From the NCBI RefSeq assembly GCF_002684405.1, contig NZ_NYVD01000169.1:1-38897 (forward strand): 38,897 nt of DNA. Direction: 5' to 3'. The position numbers were made by a program, and so were the translations under genes. How positions within the stretch are numbered: position 1 is the first letter of the stretch; every line of letters starts with the position of its first letter. Below, piece after piece: positions 17,236 to 25,051 of the stretch. The stretch comes from Parvibaculum sp. Lineage in GTDB: Bacteria > Pseudomonadota > Alphaproteobacteria > Parvibaculales > Parvibaculaceae. The notes under the pieces are model-generated. The model was not told where the DNA came from and did not search any database. It saw only the letters and a program-made list of their open reading frames with translations.

Positions 17236-18147
17236 ATGACCGACCTGATCTGCGCAGGTCTGACCACGCTGGACATTCTCGTTCGTCCTGTGGACGCCCT
17301 GCCGGACGCACAGCAACCGACGCTGGTCGAGGAAATTGCGCTCGCACCGGCGGGCACCGCTTCCGGTACGGCCATGGTCGCGGCAACGCTCGGCCTCGAG
17401 GCCGCCGTTATTTCCGCCGTTGGCAAAGATGTGAATGGCGATATTACGCTGAGCCTTCTGGAGAAGACGGGCGTGGATTGCACGCATATAGAGCGGCTCG
17501 ACGAGTTGCCGACATCCACCAGCGTGCTTACCATCCGCTCCGATGGCGAACGCCCCGTCTTTCACATGCTCGGCGCAAGCATTCTCACCTCGCTGTCCAC
17601 CCAAGCCGTCGAGGCAGCAAAACAGTCCCGCTTCTTTCACTTTGGCGGCGTCGGCTTCCCCAACCTTTCAACGGCCGAAGCTATTGCTGCCATTGCGGAT
17701 ATTCGCGCAAGCGGTACCTTTACAAGCTGCGACATCATTGCGCCCCAACCGGAAACACTGGATGTCTTGCGGCCATTGCTGCGCAATATCGATTGCTTCA
17801 TGCCAAGCGAAGCGGAAGTCCATGTCCTGCTGGGGGAAACGTCTCCGGAGGATGCCCTCAAAACCTTTGTCGGCATGGGCGCACGTGCCTGTATCATCAA
17901 ACGCGGCGATAAAGGCAGTATCGGATTTTACGAAAACGAGATCGTGGAAGTCCCGGCAAAGAAAATTACACCGGTCGATACAACAAGCTGTGGCGATTCA
18001 TATTGCGCCGGTTTCATAGACGGCCTCTCGCGCGGTCTTTCCTTCCGCGAAGCGATGATCGCCGCCACGGAAACGGCCGCCCAGGTTGCACAAGGCGCGG
18101 GAACGCTCGGTGCCCTCAAAAAAAGAGACCGCTCCAATGAACGCTAG
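17236..18147 (+). CDS. PfkB-family carbohydrate/nucleoside kinase
   Basis: A 303-residue kinase; ATG 17236 follows AGGAGAAAG (17221-17229). The N-terminal PfkB signature region reads APAGTASGTAMVAATLGLEA, and the C-terminal ATP/anion-hole signature is D248-TTSCGD254-SYCAGF, where D254 is the catalytic base and cysteine 252 replaces the usual alanine of GAGD; this CGD variant occurs in some sugar kinases. Ribokinase-like fold with glycine-rich ADVG-type sheet VISAVGKDVNGD. It phosphorylates a sugar or polyol alcohol using ATP. Its last 11 bases overlap the class II aldolase gene, so the kinase product is probably what the aldolase cleaves. Substrate is not predictable. Confidence 0.9.
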   Translation: MTDLICAGLTTLDILVRPVDALPDAQQPTLVEEIALAPAGTASGTAMVAATLGLEAAVISAVGKDVNGDITLSLLEKTGVDCTHIERLDELPTSTSVLTIRSDGERPVFHMLGASILTSLSTQAVEAAKQSRFFHFGGVGFPNLSTAEAIAAIADIRASGTFTSCDIIAPQPETLDVLRPLLRNIDCFMPSEAEVHVLLGETSPEDALKTFVGMGARACIIKRGDKGSIGFYENEIVEVPAKKITPVDTTSCGDSYCAGFIDGLSRGLSFREAMIAATETAAQVAQGAGTLGALKKRDRSNER

Positions 18148-18793
18148 ATCCGACGAGTTGCGCAACGCATTGGTTGCCGTGATGCAGCAAATGGAGGCGT
18201 CCGGCCTCAACCACGGCACAGCCGGCAATGCGTCCGCCCGATGGGGAGACAAGTTTCTGGTCACGCCCTCAGGCATCCCTGCCGCGCAACTCACACCGGA
18301 CTCCATCGTGGAGATAGACCGGTCGGGCGCATATGAGGGAGATTTCCGACCAACCAGCGAATGGCGCATGCATGTCGGCCTCCTGGCCGGGCGCCCCGAC
18401 ATCAATGCGGTCGTCCATTGCCATTCGCAATATGCAACCACGCTGGCCTGCGCCAACAAGCCCATCCCGCCGCTTCACTATATGACAGCCGTCAGCGGCG
18501 GCCCGGATATTCGCGTTGCCCCCTATGCTCTGTTCGGGTCGGAAGAACTGGCGTCTGTCGTCATCTCCACACTGGAAGGACGACGCGCCTGCCTCATGGC
18601 CAATCACGGACAGATCGCACTGGGCCGGACCCCTGCCGAGGCTCTCATGATTGCTAGTGAAGTCGAGGTGCAGGCCTCCTTCTACTATGGGACGCTTGCC
18701 ATAGGCGGGCCTGTGCTGCTTTCCAACGAACAGATGAACGACGTTTTCAGCGCATTTCTTTCATACGGACAAAAGCCGAAGAAAGAAGTCTGA
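18137..18793 (+). CDS. Class II aldolase/adducin-family protein (fuculose-phosphate aldolase type)
   Basis: A 218-residue protein starting at ATG 18137, inside the end of the kinase gene. Zinc ligands H94 and H96 in VVHCHSQYAT and H157 in MANHGQIALG are intact, and E75 in TSEWRMH is the catalytic acid position. GNASARWGDKFLVTPSG is the phosphate-binding glycine-rich N-terminus. Family members cleave phosphorylated keto-sugars to dihydroxyacetone phosphate (or glycolaldehyde-type products) and an aldehyde, or act as epimerases. Length is typical for the L-fuculose-1-phosphate aldolase branch. The overlap with a PfkB kinase gives a two-step kinase/aldolase module, similar in logic to deoxyribose or methylthioribulose disposal pathways (analogy only). 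Confidence 0.9.
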   Translation: MNARSDELRNALVAVMQQMEASGLNHGTAGNASARWGDKFLVTPSGIPAAQLTPDSIVEIDRSGAYEGDFRPTSEWRMHVGLLAGRPDINAVVHCHSQYATTLACANKPIPPLHYMTAVSGGPDIRVAPYALFGSEELASVVISTLEGRRACLMANHGQIALGRTPAEALMIASEVEVQASFYYGTLAIGGPVLLSNEQMNDVFSAFLSYGQKPKKEV

Positions 18794-18807
18794 CGCCGCC
18801 GGATCGC

Positions 18808-18950
18808 CTATCCAAATAGGGCCTCGTCTACCGCCCTGGCCGTCTGAACAAGTGCCAGCTCTCGCTCGCATTCGTCCGACTCCAGCAGCATTTCGATGCA
18901 GGCGTAACCGAGTTCCGTCGCGAACCGGTCTCCAAGCCGGAGATTGCTCC
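18808..18950 (-). pseudogene. Possible coding remnant downstream of purU
   Basis: In the 162-base gap between the aldolase and purU, the minus strand reads RLGDRFATELGYACIEMLL followed by more residues of normal composition to a TAG at 18808-18810. The frame is closed upstream by a TGA inside the purU 3' end, leaving at most about 55 codons and no convincing ATG or ribosome site. It looks like the C-terminal tail of a lost gene or a very small protein started at TTG. Not recognised as a known family. Confidence 0.3.
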
Positions 18951-18955
18951 GCGTT

Positions 18956-19819
18956 CTATGCAGCAAACACAACCGTCTTGCGCCCGTTCAGCATGACGCG
19001 ATTTTCAAGGTGAAGCTTCACGGCACGGGCCAGCACACGGGATTCGATGTCGCGCCCGGTGGCGACCAGATCGTCCGGCGTCATCACATGCGTCACGCGT
19101 TCGGTTTCCTGTTCGATGATCGGTCCCTCATCGAGATCGGGCGTGACGTAATGCGCCGTCGCGCCAATGATCTTCACACCCCGCTCATGAGCCTGATGGT
19201 AAGGCTTCGCGCCTTTGAACGAGGGCAGGAAGGAATGGTGGATATTGATCACCTTTCCATAGAGCCGCGTGGATAGCTTGTCGGACAGGATCTGCATGTA
19301 GCGGGCAAGCACGACGAGGTCGGCGCCGGTTTCCTTCACCAGTCCCACGATCTTCGCTTCCTGCTCCGCCTTGTTGTCCTTCGTAACGGGCAAATGATGA
19401 AAGGGAATGTTTTCCAGCTCGGCGGTACGCCTGGCGTCTTCATGGTTGGAGACAATGGCCACCACTTCCGCGTTCAGCCAGTTCACCCGGATCTGATAGA
19501 GGATGTGCAGCATGGCGTGATCGAATTTCGAGACCATGATGACGATCTTCGGTTTCCGCTGCGCGTCCGCAACGCCCATCATGATCTCGAAACGGTCGAC
19601 AGCCGGCTTCAGCACGCGCTCAATATCGTCCCGCTGGACGGTACCGGGCGCCTGAACGGCAATGCGCATGAAGAACTTGTTGCTGCCCCGGTCCCAGAAC
19701 TGATTGCTTTCGGAAATATTGGCGCCAATGGCGGCCAGCTCGGTCGTGACAGCGGCCACAATGCCCGGCCGGTCGGCGCAGGACAGGGTCAGGACGAATT
19801 CGGAAATGTCTTCAGCCAT
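18956..19819 (-). CDS. purU: Formyltetrahydrofolate deformylase
   Basis: A 287-residue protein of the standard PurU layout: N-terminal ACT domain (about 6-85, SCADRPGIVAAVTTELA) and C-terminal formyl-transferase-fold hydrolase (about 90-285). Catalytic motifs NIHHSFLPSFKGAKPYHQA and THYVT-like ATAHYVTPDLDEGPII supply the Asn, His and Asp of the family. It hydrolyses 10-formyl-THF to formate and THF, regenerating free THF and allowing formate to be oxidised for energy. Downstream of mgsABC-gmaS on the same strand (108-base gap with hairpins), it should serve the C1 flow from methylamine oxidation rather than purine synthesis. A weak ribosome site precedes ATG 19819. Confidence 0.95.
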   Translation of the reverse strand: MAEDISEFVLTLSCADRPGIVAAVTTELAAIGANISESNQFWDRGSNKFFMRIAVQAPGTVQRDDIERVLKPAVDRFEIMMGVADAQRKPKIVIMVSKFDHAMLHILYQIRVNWLNAEVVAIVSNHEDARRTAELENIPFHHLPVTKDNKAEQEAKIVGLVKETGADLVVLARYMQILSDKLSTRLYGKVINIHHSFLPSFKGAKPYHQAHERGVKIIGATAHYVTPDLDEGPIIEQETERVTHVMTPDDLVATGRDIESRVLARAVKLHLENRVMLNGRKTVVFAA

Positions 19820-19867
19820 GGGTGAGGGTCTCTAATCGAAAAATGGACGTGACGCATCGCCCGGCTT

Positions 19868-19904
19868 GCGCTTCCAAGCGCCTGCCGGCGGCGACACCCG
19901 CCGC
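19868..19904. terminator. Two hairpins in the gmaS-purU gap
   Basis: GCGCT-TCCA-AGCGC (19868-19881, a 14-base near-perfect palindrome) and GCGGCG-ACACC-CGCCGC (19888-19904) lie between the gmaS stop and purU start. Neither is followed by a U-tract in the minus direction, so partial attenuation or mRNA processing between gmaS and purU is more likely than full termination. Confidence 0.4.
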
Positions 19905-19927
19905 TTCTGCATATAGTCGTGTGCGTA

Positions 19928-21235
19928 TCAGATATCGAGCGTGTTTTCCCGTTCCCACTCAGTGAAGTGGGAAACATAGGAGTGCCACTCCTGCCTCTTG
20001 AGTTTCAGGAAGGCCGAAGAGAAGGAAGAGCCCATCGCCCCCTTCAGCCCCTCATCGGCCTCGAATGCCCGGAGCGCATCCTGAAGGTTGAGCGGCAGTT
20101 TGGGCGCATCGGTCACCAGGTGACCTTCCTCATACATATCGATGTCGTAGCGCGGGCCCGGGTCGGCATTCGTCTTCAGCCCGTCGAGACCCGCCGCGAT
20201 GACCACCGCCTGCAGCAGATAGGGGTTCGCGGCACCGTCGGCGAGGCGCAGCTCGAAGCGGCCCGGATCGGGCACACGCACCATGTGGGTACGGTTGTTA
20301 CCGGTCCATGTGACGGTGTTGGGCGACCAGGTCGCACCGGACAACGTCCGCGGCGCATTGATGCGCTTGTAGGAATTCACCGTCGGATTGGTAATCGCGG
20401 CGAGCGCGGGCGCATGTTTCATGATGCCGCCCAGAAAGCGCAGCCCCTCGGACGAAAGACCGAACTCCGCCTTGTCGTCGGCGAACACATTTTGCGTGCC
20501 GTCGGCATTCCAGACAGAGACATGGCAATGGCAGCCATTGCCCGTCAGCTCCTTGAAGGGCTTGGGCATGAAGGTCGCGCGCAGCCCATGTTTTTCGGCG
20601 ACCGACTTCACCATGAATTTGAAGAAGGAGTGCTTGTCCGCCGTCTTGAGCGCATCGTCATACTTCCAGTTCATCTCGAACTGGCCGTTCGCATCCTCAT
20701 GGTCGTTCTGATAGGGCTCCCAGCCGAGTTCCAGCATGTAGTCGCAAATCTCGGCGATGATGTCGTAGCGCCGCATGACCGCCTGCTGGTCGTAGCAGGG
20801 CTTTTCCGCCGTATCGCGGATGTCGGAAATCGCATCGCCTTCCGGCGTGATGAGGAAGAACTCCGCCTCGACGCCGGTCTTCACATATTTGCCCTGCCCT
20901 TCAGCCTCGGCGATGAGCTTCTTCAACACATTGCGCGGCGCCTGGTCGAGCGGCATGCCATCCATCACGCAATCGGCAGCCACCCAGGCGACATCCTTTT
21001 TCCAGGGAAGCTGGATCACCGAAGAGGCGTCCGGTATGGCGAAGAGGTCGGGGTGGGCGGGAGACAGATCGAGCCAGCTTGCGAAACCGGCAAAGCCTGC
21101 ACCGTCGGCCTGCATGTCAGCAATCGCCGCGGCCGGCACGAGCTTTGCCCGCTGCCCGCCGAAAAGGTCGGTGTAGCTGATCATGAAATATCTGATGCCG
21201 TTTTCGTCGGCAAAGCTCTTGAGATCGGCGGTCAT
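19928..21235 (-). CDS. gmaS: Gamma-glutamylmethylamide synthetase (glutamine synthetase family)
   Basis: Start ATG 21235, behind GGAGAGGAAG, gives 435 residues, the usual GmaS length; the open frame upstream is out of use. Glutamine-synthetase motifs are present: KTGVEAEFFL, NDHEDANGQFEMNW, NGCHCHVSVW, the NSYKRINAPRT loop, and NNRTHMVRVP...RFELRLADGAANPY. The N-terminus, YFMISYTDLFGGQRAKLVP, is what is expected of GmaS rather than housekeeping GlnA. It makes gamma-glutamylmethylamide from glutamate, methylamine and ATP in the cytoplasm, the first step of the N-methylglutamate pathway. It is the fourth gene after mgsA, mgsB and mgsC, 46 bases from mgsC. GlnT-type glutamine synthetases are close relatives, but the full mgs/mgd context settles the assignment. 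Confidence 0.92.
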   Translation of the reverse strand: MTADLKSFADENGIRYFMISYTDLFGGQRAKLVPAAAIADMQADGAGFAGFASWLDLSPAHPDLFAIPDASSVIQLPWKKDVAWVAADCVMDGMPLDQAPRNVLKKLIAEAEGQGKYVKTGVEAEFFLITPEGDAISDIRDTAEKPCYDQQAVMRRYDIIAEICDYMLELGWEPYQNDHEDANGQFEMNWKYDDALKTADKHSFFKFMVKSVAEKHGLRATFMPKPFKELTGNGCHCHVSVWNADGTQNVFADDKAEFGLSSEGLRFLGGIMKHAPALAAITNPTVNSYKRINAPRTLSGATWSPNTVTWTGNNRTHMVRVPDPGRFELRLADGAANPYLLQAVVIAAGLDGLKTNADPGPRYDIDMYEEGHLVTDAPKLPLNLQDALRAFEADEGLKGAMGSSFSSAFLKLKRQEWHSYVSHFTEWERENTLDI

Positions 21236-21281
21236 ATCTTCCTCTCCGGTTTGTTCGGCACCATGCAAATGAGAGGCCGGG

Positions 21282-22610
21282 TCAGAAAACTGTCTTGCCC
21301 GGGACCCATCCCGTCCCAGCCAAGGGAACCTGGGCCATCGCCGAGGCTTCGATCGTAAGCGCACAGAGATCTTCCGGTTCAAGATTGTGCACATGGCTCT
21401 TTCCGCAGGCACGCGCGATGGTCTGCGCTTCCAGCGTCATCACCTTCAGGTAATTGGCAAGGCGCCGTCCCGCCGCAACAGGATCCACGCGCTTCATGAG
21501 TTCCGTGTCCTGCGTGGAAATACCTGCCGGATCCGCCCCCTCATGCCAGTCGTCATAAGCACCCGCCGTGGAGCCCAGCGCCCGATATTCTTCTTCCCAG
21601 CGCGGATCATTGTCGCCGATAGCCACCAGCGCCGCCGTCCCGATGGAGACTGCGTCCGCGCCCAGCGCCAGCGCCTTGGCGACATCGGCGCCGTTTCGTA
21701 TCCCGCCGGAAATAACAAGCTGCACCTTGCGGTGCATGCCGAGATCCTGCAGCGCCTGCACGGCGGGCCGGATACAGGCGAGCGTCGGCTGACCCACATG
21801 CTCGATGAAGACTTCCTGCGTCGCCGCCGTGCCGCCCTGCATACCGTCCAGCACGACGACATCCGCGCCGGCCTTCACCGCCAGCGCCGTGTCGTAATAG
21901 GGCCGCGCGCCGCCCACCTTGATATAGATGGGCTTTTCCCAATCGGTGATCTCGCGCAGTTCGAGGATCTTGATCTCCAGATCGTCCGGCCCCGTCCAGT
22001 CCGGGTGGCGGCAGGCGGAGCGCTGGTCGATGCCTTTGGGCAGCGTGCGCATTTCCGCCACGCGGTTCGAAATCTTCTGGCCAAGCAGCATGCCGCCGCC
22101 GCCGGGCTTTGCGCCCTGACCGACCACGACTTCGATGGCGTCGGCGCGCTTCAGGTCGCGCGGGTTCATGCCGTAGCGCGACGGCAGATACTGATAGACG
22201 AGCATCTGCGAATGGCCGCGCTCCTCCTCCGTCATGCCGCCGTCGCCGGTCGTGGTGGACGTACCGGCGATGGTTGCGCCGCGTCCAAGCGCTTCCTTTG
22301 CCCCGGCGGAGAGAGAGCCGAAGCTCATGCCCGCAATGGTAATCGGAATCTTGAGTTCGATGGGCTTCTTCGCAAAGCGCGTGCCCAGCGTCACACTCGT
22401 CTCGCATTTCTCACGATAGCCTTCCAGCGGATAGCGCGACATGGAAGCGCCGAGAAACAGAAGGTCGTCGAAATGCGGCACGCGCCGCTTGGTACCGCCG
22501 CCGCGAATGTCGTAAATGCCGGTCGACGCGGCACGCCGGATTTCCGACAGCGTGTAATCGTCGAAGGTTGCCGATTTGCGAGGCGTGGTGCGCGGTGTCT
22601 GATAGCTCAT
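21282..22610 (-). CDS. mgsC: N-methylglutamate synthase subunit C (glutamate-synthase FMN domain)
   Basis: ATG 22610 follows GAGGATACCGAG and gives 442 residues. The protein matches the FMN-binding synthase domain of GltB: PITIAGMSFGSLS, GDGGMTEEERG, GQGAKPGGGGML, YIKVGGA, VVLDGMQGGTAA and LVISGGIRNGADVAKALALGADAVSIGTA. It should join 2-oxoglutarate with methylamine delivered from gamma-glutamylmethylamide, giving N-methylglutamate. In glutamate synthase three cysteines after this domain hold a 3Fe-4S cluster; here the equivalent stretch reads GDNDP and DDWHEGADPAGISTQD, with no cysteines, so a cluster is not expected. The gene begins 10 bases after mgsB. GlxD-like proteins in rhizobia are homologous. 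Confidence 0.92.
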   Translation of the reverse strand: MSYQTPRTTPRKSATFDDYTLSEIRRAASTGIYDIRGGGTKRRVPHFDDLLFLGASMSRYPLEGYREKCETSVTLGTRFAKKPIELKIPITIAGMSFGSLSAGAKEALGRGATIAGTSTTTGDGGMTEEERGHSQMLVYQYLPSRYGMNPRDLKRADAIEVVVGQGAKPGGGGMLLGQKISNRVAEMRTLPKGIDQRSACRHPDWTGPDDLEIKILELREITDWEKPIYIKVGGARPYYDTALAVKAGADVVVLDGMQGGTAATQEVFIEHVGQPTLACIRPAVQALQDLGMHRKVQLVISGGIRNGADVAKALALGADAVSIGTAALVAIGDNDPRWEEEYRALGSTAGAYDDWHEGADPAGISTQDTELMKRVDPVAAGRRLANYLKVMTLEAQTIARACGKSHVHNLEPEDLCALTIEASAMAQVPLAGTGWVPGKTVF

Positions 22611-22620
22611 CTCGGTATCC

Positions 22621-23307
22621 TCAATAGGCGTCGGCGTTGTCGACATCGAAATTGTAGAGCTTGCGTGCAGAGCCGTAGCGCGTGAACTCTTCCGGCTTCA
22701 CATCCGTCACGCCCGCTTTCGACAACAGGTTGCCGAGAAGCTCGATATGTTCGGGGCGCATTTCCTTTTCGATGCAGTCCGCACCGAGGCTCTTTACGCT
22801 GCCGCGCACGAAGAGCCTGGCTTCGTAAAGCGAGTCGCCCAGCGCATCGCCCGCATCGCCCAGCACCACCAGATTGCCCGACTGCGCCATGAAGGCGGAC
22901 ATATGCCCGATATCGCCTTTGACGACGATGTCCGCACCCTTCATGGAAATGCCGCAGCGCGAGGACGCATTGCCTTCAATGACGAGGAGCCCGCCGCGCG
23001 AGGTCGCACCGGCATACTGGCTGGCGTTGCCTTTGATGACGACACTGCCCGACATCATGTTTTCTGCAACGCCCGGGCCGGCCGATCCATGCACGGTGAT
23101 CGAGGCCTGCTGGTTCATGCCGCCGCAATAATACCCCACACTTCCGTGGACGGATATTTCCAGCGGCGCATCCACGCCGACTGCGACCGCATGGCTCCCG
23201 CGCGGATTGAGAATTTCCCACAGCTCGCCGCCCTCGTCCCGTCCCAGACTGTGGAGCGCCTGGTTGAGGTCGCGCAGCGATGCCGTTTCGAGGTCGATGG
23301 TAGGCAT
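22621..23307 (-). CDS. mgsB: N-methylglutamate synthase subunit B (GXGXG beta-helix domain)
   Basis: A 228-residue protein beginning at ATG 23307, which shares one base with the mgsA stop (TAATG). It consists largely of the GXGXG right-handed beta-helix of the glutamate synthase C-terminus: repeated GxxGxxxxxG turns in GSVGYYCGG, GSAGPGVAENMMSGSVVIKG, GGLLVIEGNASSRCG, GADIVVKGDIG and GNLVVLGDAGDALG. This domain has no catalytic residues in GOGAT; it scaffolds the amidotransferase and FMN domains. The homologous GlxC proteins have the same size. Stop at 22621 is followed 10 bases later by the mgsC start, indicating coordinated subunit synthesis. Confidence 0.93.
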   Translation of the reverse strand: MPTIDLETASLRDLNQALHSLGRDEGGELWEILNPRGSHAVAVGVDAPLEISVHGSVGYYCGGMNQQASITVHGSAGPGVAENMMSGSVVIKGNASQYAGATSRGGLLVIEGNASSRCGISMKGADIVVKGDIGHMSAFMAQSGNLVVLGDAGDALGDSLYEARLFVRGSVKSLGADCIEKEMRPEHIELLGNLLSKAGVTDVKPEEFTRYGSARKLYNFDVDNADAY

Positions 23308-24206
23308 TACTGATGCTCCCAGAAATAGACGGTGGCAGGCTCGGGCTCCCAGACCCGCGCCTCCTCTATGCCGGGCAGCCCGGCAAGCGCGCGATATTCC
23401 GAGCCGAAGGCAACATAACGATCGGTTTCGGCCATCACGGCGGGCTTGCACGCGATCGCATCGCGCACCACGCCGAAACCGTTTTTCGTGCCGACCACGA
23501 AGGTGAAGAATCCATCAAGATCGGAGAGCGCGCTTTCCAGCGCTGCGCCCAGATTCTTGCCCTTCTTCATCTCGGCAGTGAGATAGGCCGCCGCGACTTC
23601 GCTATCGTTTTCCGTTTCGAAATGCATGCCATCGCGCGCAAGTTCGCGGCGCAGATTATTGTGGTTCGACAGCGAACCGTTATGCACCAGGCATTGGTCC
23701 GCGCCTGTCGAGAAGGGATGCGCGCCCATTGTCGTGACGGCGGATTCCGTTGCCATGCGCGTGTGTCCCACGCCATGCGTGCCGCTCATGCCCGACAGGC
23801 CGAAGCGCTGAACGACGCTCGCAGGCAGGCCCGCTTCCTTGTAGATCTCGATGGCCTCCCCCACGCTCATGATCCGAAGCGTGGGATGGTTTTCAGCGAG
23901 CAGATTGCGCGCCGCCTCCATCGCCGCCTCATCCACCGTGATGACGGCGTGCGTGTTGTTCGGCGCCACGGAAACGTCGTCGCCCAGCACCGCCTTCAGG
24001 CTATCTTCCAGGCCTGCGAAATCCGTCTCCGGATCGGCCGACTGCACGGTGATCTTCACCTTCCCGTCGGCGGCGTCGCCATAGATCGCCATGCCGGCGC
24101 TGTCGGGCCCGCGATCCGTCATGATCACCAGCATTTCCGACAGCATGCGTCCGAGCTGTGGCTCAAGCTCCCGGTCTTTCAGAAACAATCCAACAATGCC
24201 GCACAT
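23307..24206 (-). CDS. mgsA: N-methylglutamate synthase subunit A (class II glutamine amidotransferase domain)
   Basis: ATG 24206, after GGAGAG, places the nucleophile C2 next to the start (MCGIVGLF), as required for Ntn-type amidotransferases; the longer frame would bury it. 299 residues. Other class II motifs: DRGPDSAGMA, GVGHTRMATES, NGSLSNHNNLR and ENDSEVAAAYL. The subunit should hydrolyse gamma-glutamylmethylamide instead of glutamine and channel the released methylamine to MgsC. The usual GHTRWATHG has become GHTRMATES, which may relate to the altered substrate. First gene of the mgsABC-gmaS operon, with a candidate operator and promoter in the 105 bases upstream. Confidence 0.93.
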   Translation of the reverse strand: MCGIVGLFLKDRELEPQLGRMLSEMLVIMTDRGPDSAGMAIYGDAADGKVKITVQSADPETDFAGLEDSLKAVLGDDVSVAPNNTHAVITVDEAAMEAARNLLAENHPTLRIMSVGEAIEIYKEAGLPASVVQRFGLSGMSGTHGVGHTRMATESAVTTMGAHPFSTGADQCLVHNGSLSNHNNLRRELARDGMHFETENDSEVAAAYLTAEMKKGKNLGAALESALSDLDGFFTFVVGTKNGFGVVRDAIACKPAVMAETDRYVAFGSEYRALAGLPGIEEARVWEPEPATVYFWEHQ

Positions 24207-24239
24207 AGTGCTCACTCTCCGATCCTGCGTCTGGATCAA

Positions 24240-24290
24240 GAGCTAGCAGGTCCGGGAAACAAATTCAACTGTTAGGAAATAATTTTTCCT
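24240..24290 (-). promoter_or_regulatory. Candidate promoter and operator of mgsABC-gmaS
   Basis: An inverted repeat AGGAAA-N5-TTTCCT occupies 24274-24290. Just downstream in the minus direction lies TTGAAT (24263-24268), a 17-base spacer and TAGCTC (24240-24245), a plausible weak sigma-70 promoter. A closely related repeat, GGAAA-N3-TTTCC, precedes the XRE-cupin gene. Confidence 0.5.
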
Positions 24291-24311
24291 ATGAGAAAAC
24301 TTTTGGACCGG

Positions 24312-24965
24312 TCAGCGCTGGGGATAGGCGATGATGGAGATGTATCGGATGGGAAACTTCCGCAGCTTGTTCGGCCCATGGGGCGAATCCGCATCGAAGA
24401 AGAGGCTGTCCCCCGGTTCCATGTTGAAAGTCTGGTCGCCATGGCGGTATTCGACCTCCCCTTCCAGCAGGTAGATGAGTTCGATCCCTTCATGCTGGAA
24501 GGCGGGAAAAGTGTCGGACTCCGCCGTCAGCGTCAGCTCATAGGGTTCGACGACCACGCCGCTCGTATTGTTCTCGATGTAGCCGAGCAGGCGATACTGG
24601 TGGCCGGCGCGGGTGCCGCGGCGTTCGATCTCGACGCCTTCGCCTTTTTTCACGAAGACCGCGTTGCGCGGCTCTTCATAGCTGCGGAAGAAATCGGTGA
24701 CGGGCACGCCCAGCGCGCGGGAAAGCGCCTGAAGCGTCGCCAGCGAGGCGGAGGTGTTGCCGTTCTCGATCTTCGACAGCATGCCGACGGAAATGCCGGT
24801 GGCCTGCCCCAGATCGGCGACGGTCAGGCCCAGCTTCTTGCGCAGGCGGCGAACCTCGTGGCCGATGGCGATCTCGAGGTTCTTTTCCTTCTCCGCTTTG
24901 ACCGAGTGGGGATCCTGGGTGAACTTTGGGTTTGCTTCGTTTTCCGCCGCCTTCTTGCGTGCCAT
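24312..24965 (-). CDS. XRE-family HTH regulator with C-terminal cupin sensor
   Basis: A 217-residue regulator. Residues about 30-90 form an XRE helix-turn-helix (VRRLRKKLGLTVADLGQATG then ISVGMLSKIENGNTSASL), and residues about 140-215 a cupin barrel (AFQHEGIELIYLLEGEVEY...GDSLFFDADSPHGP), which binds a small ligand or metal. Such regulators are commonly linked to amine, polyamine and glutamine-ligase genes (PuuR-like). It sits between the mgs operon and the GlxA-type regulator, all on the minus strand. Candidate operators of the same half-site (GGAAA/TTTCC) lie on both sides of the gene, suggesting it regulates itself and mgsABC-gmaS. Methylamine or gamma-glutamylmethylamide is a likely effector (inference). 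Confidence 0.92.
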   Translation of the reverse strand: MARKKAAENEANPKFTQDPHSVKAEKEKNLEIAIGHEVRRLRKKLGLTVADLGQATGISVGMLSKIENGNTSASLATLQALSRALGVPVTDFFRSYEEPRNAVFVKKGEGVEIERRGTRAGHQYRLLGYIENNTSGVVVEPYELTLTAESDTFPAFQHEGIELIYLLEGEVEYRHGDQTFNMEPGDSLFFDADSPHGPNKLRKFPIRYISIIAYPQR

Positions 24966-25026
24966 GGCCCCCGGCTCTCCTGCTCACTGTGACTTGTCCG
25001 CCCGATACGGGCTTTCACCACAGTAG

Positions 25027-25039
25027 GGAAAATGTTTCC
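25027..25039. promoter_or_regulatory. Candidate operator GGAAA-ATG-TTTCC upstream of the XRE-cupin gene
   Basis: A perfect inverted repeat with a 3-base spacer, 62 bases upstream of the XRE-cupin start and 12 bases from the glxA-like stop. It shares both arms with the repeat upstream of mgsA, pointing to one regulator for both. Confidence 0.45.
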
Positions 25040-25051
25040 GCTGAGTAAACC

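Noticed and set aside
19928..21358. Plus-strand frame of 479 codons over gmaS
   Set aside because: Antisense to a gene with all glutamine-synthetase motifs.
18956..24206. Reading gmaS-mgsABC as glutamine synthetase plus ordinary glutamate synthase
   Set aside because: Separated amidotransferase, GXGXG and FMN subunits, the missing iron-sulfur cysteines and the adjoining mgdABCD set fit the N-methylglutamate pathway; GltBD is a large fused alpha chain plus beta chain, which is not seen.
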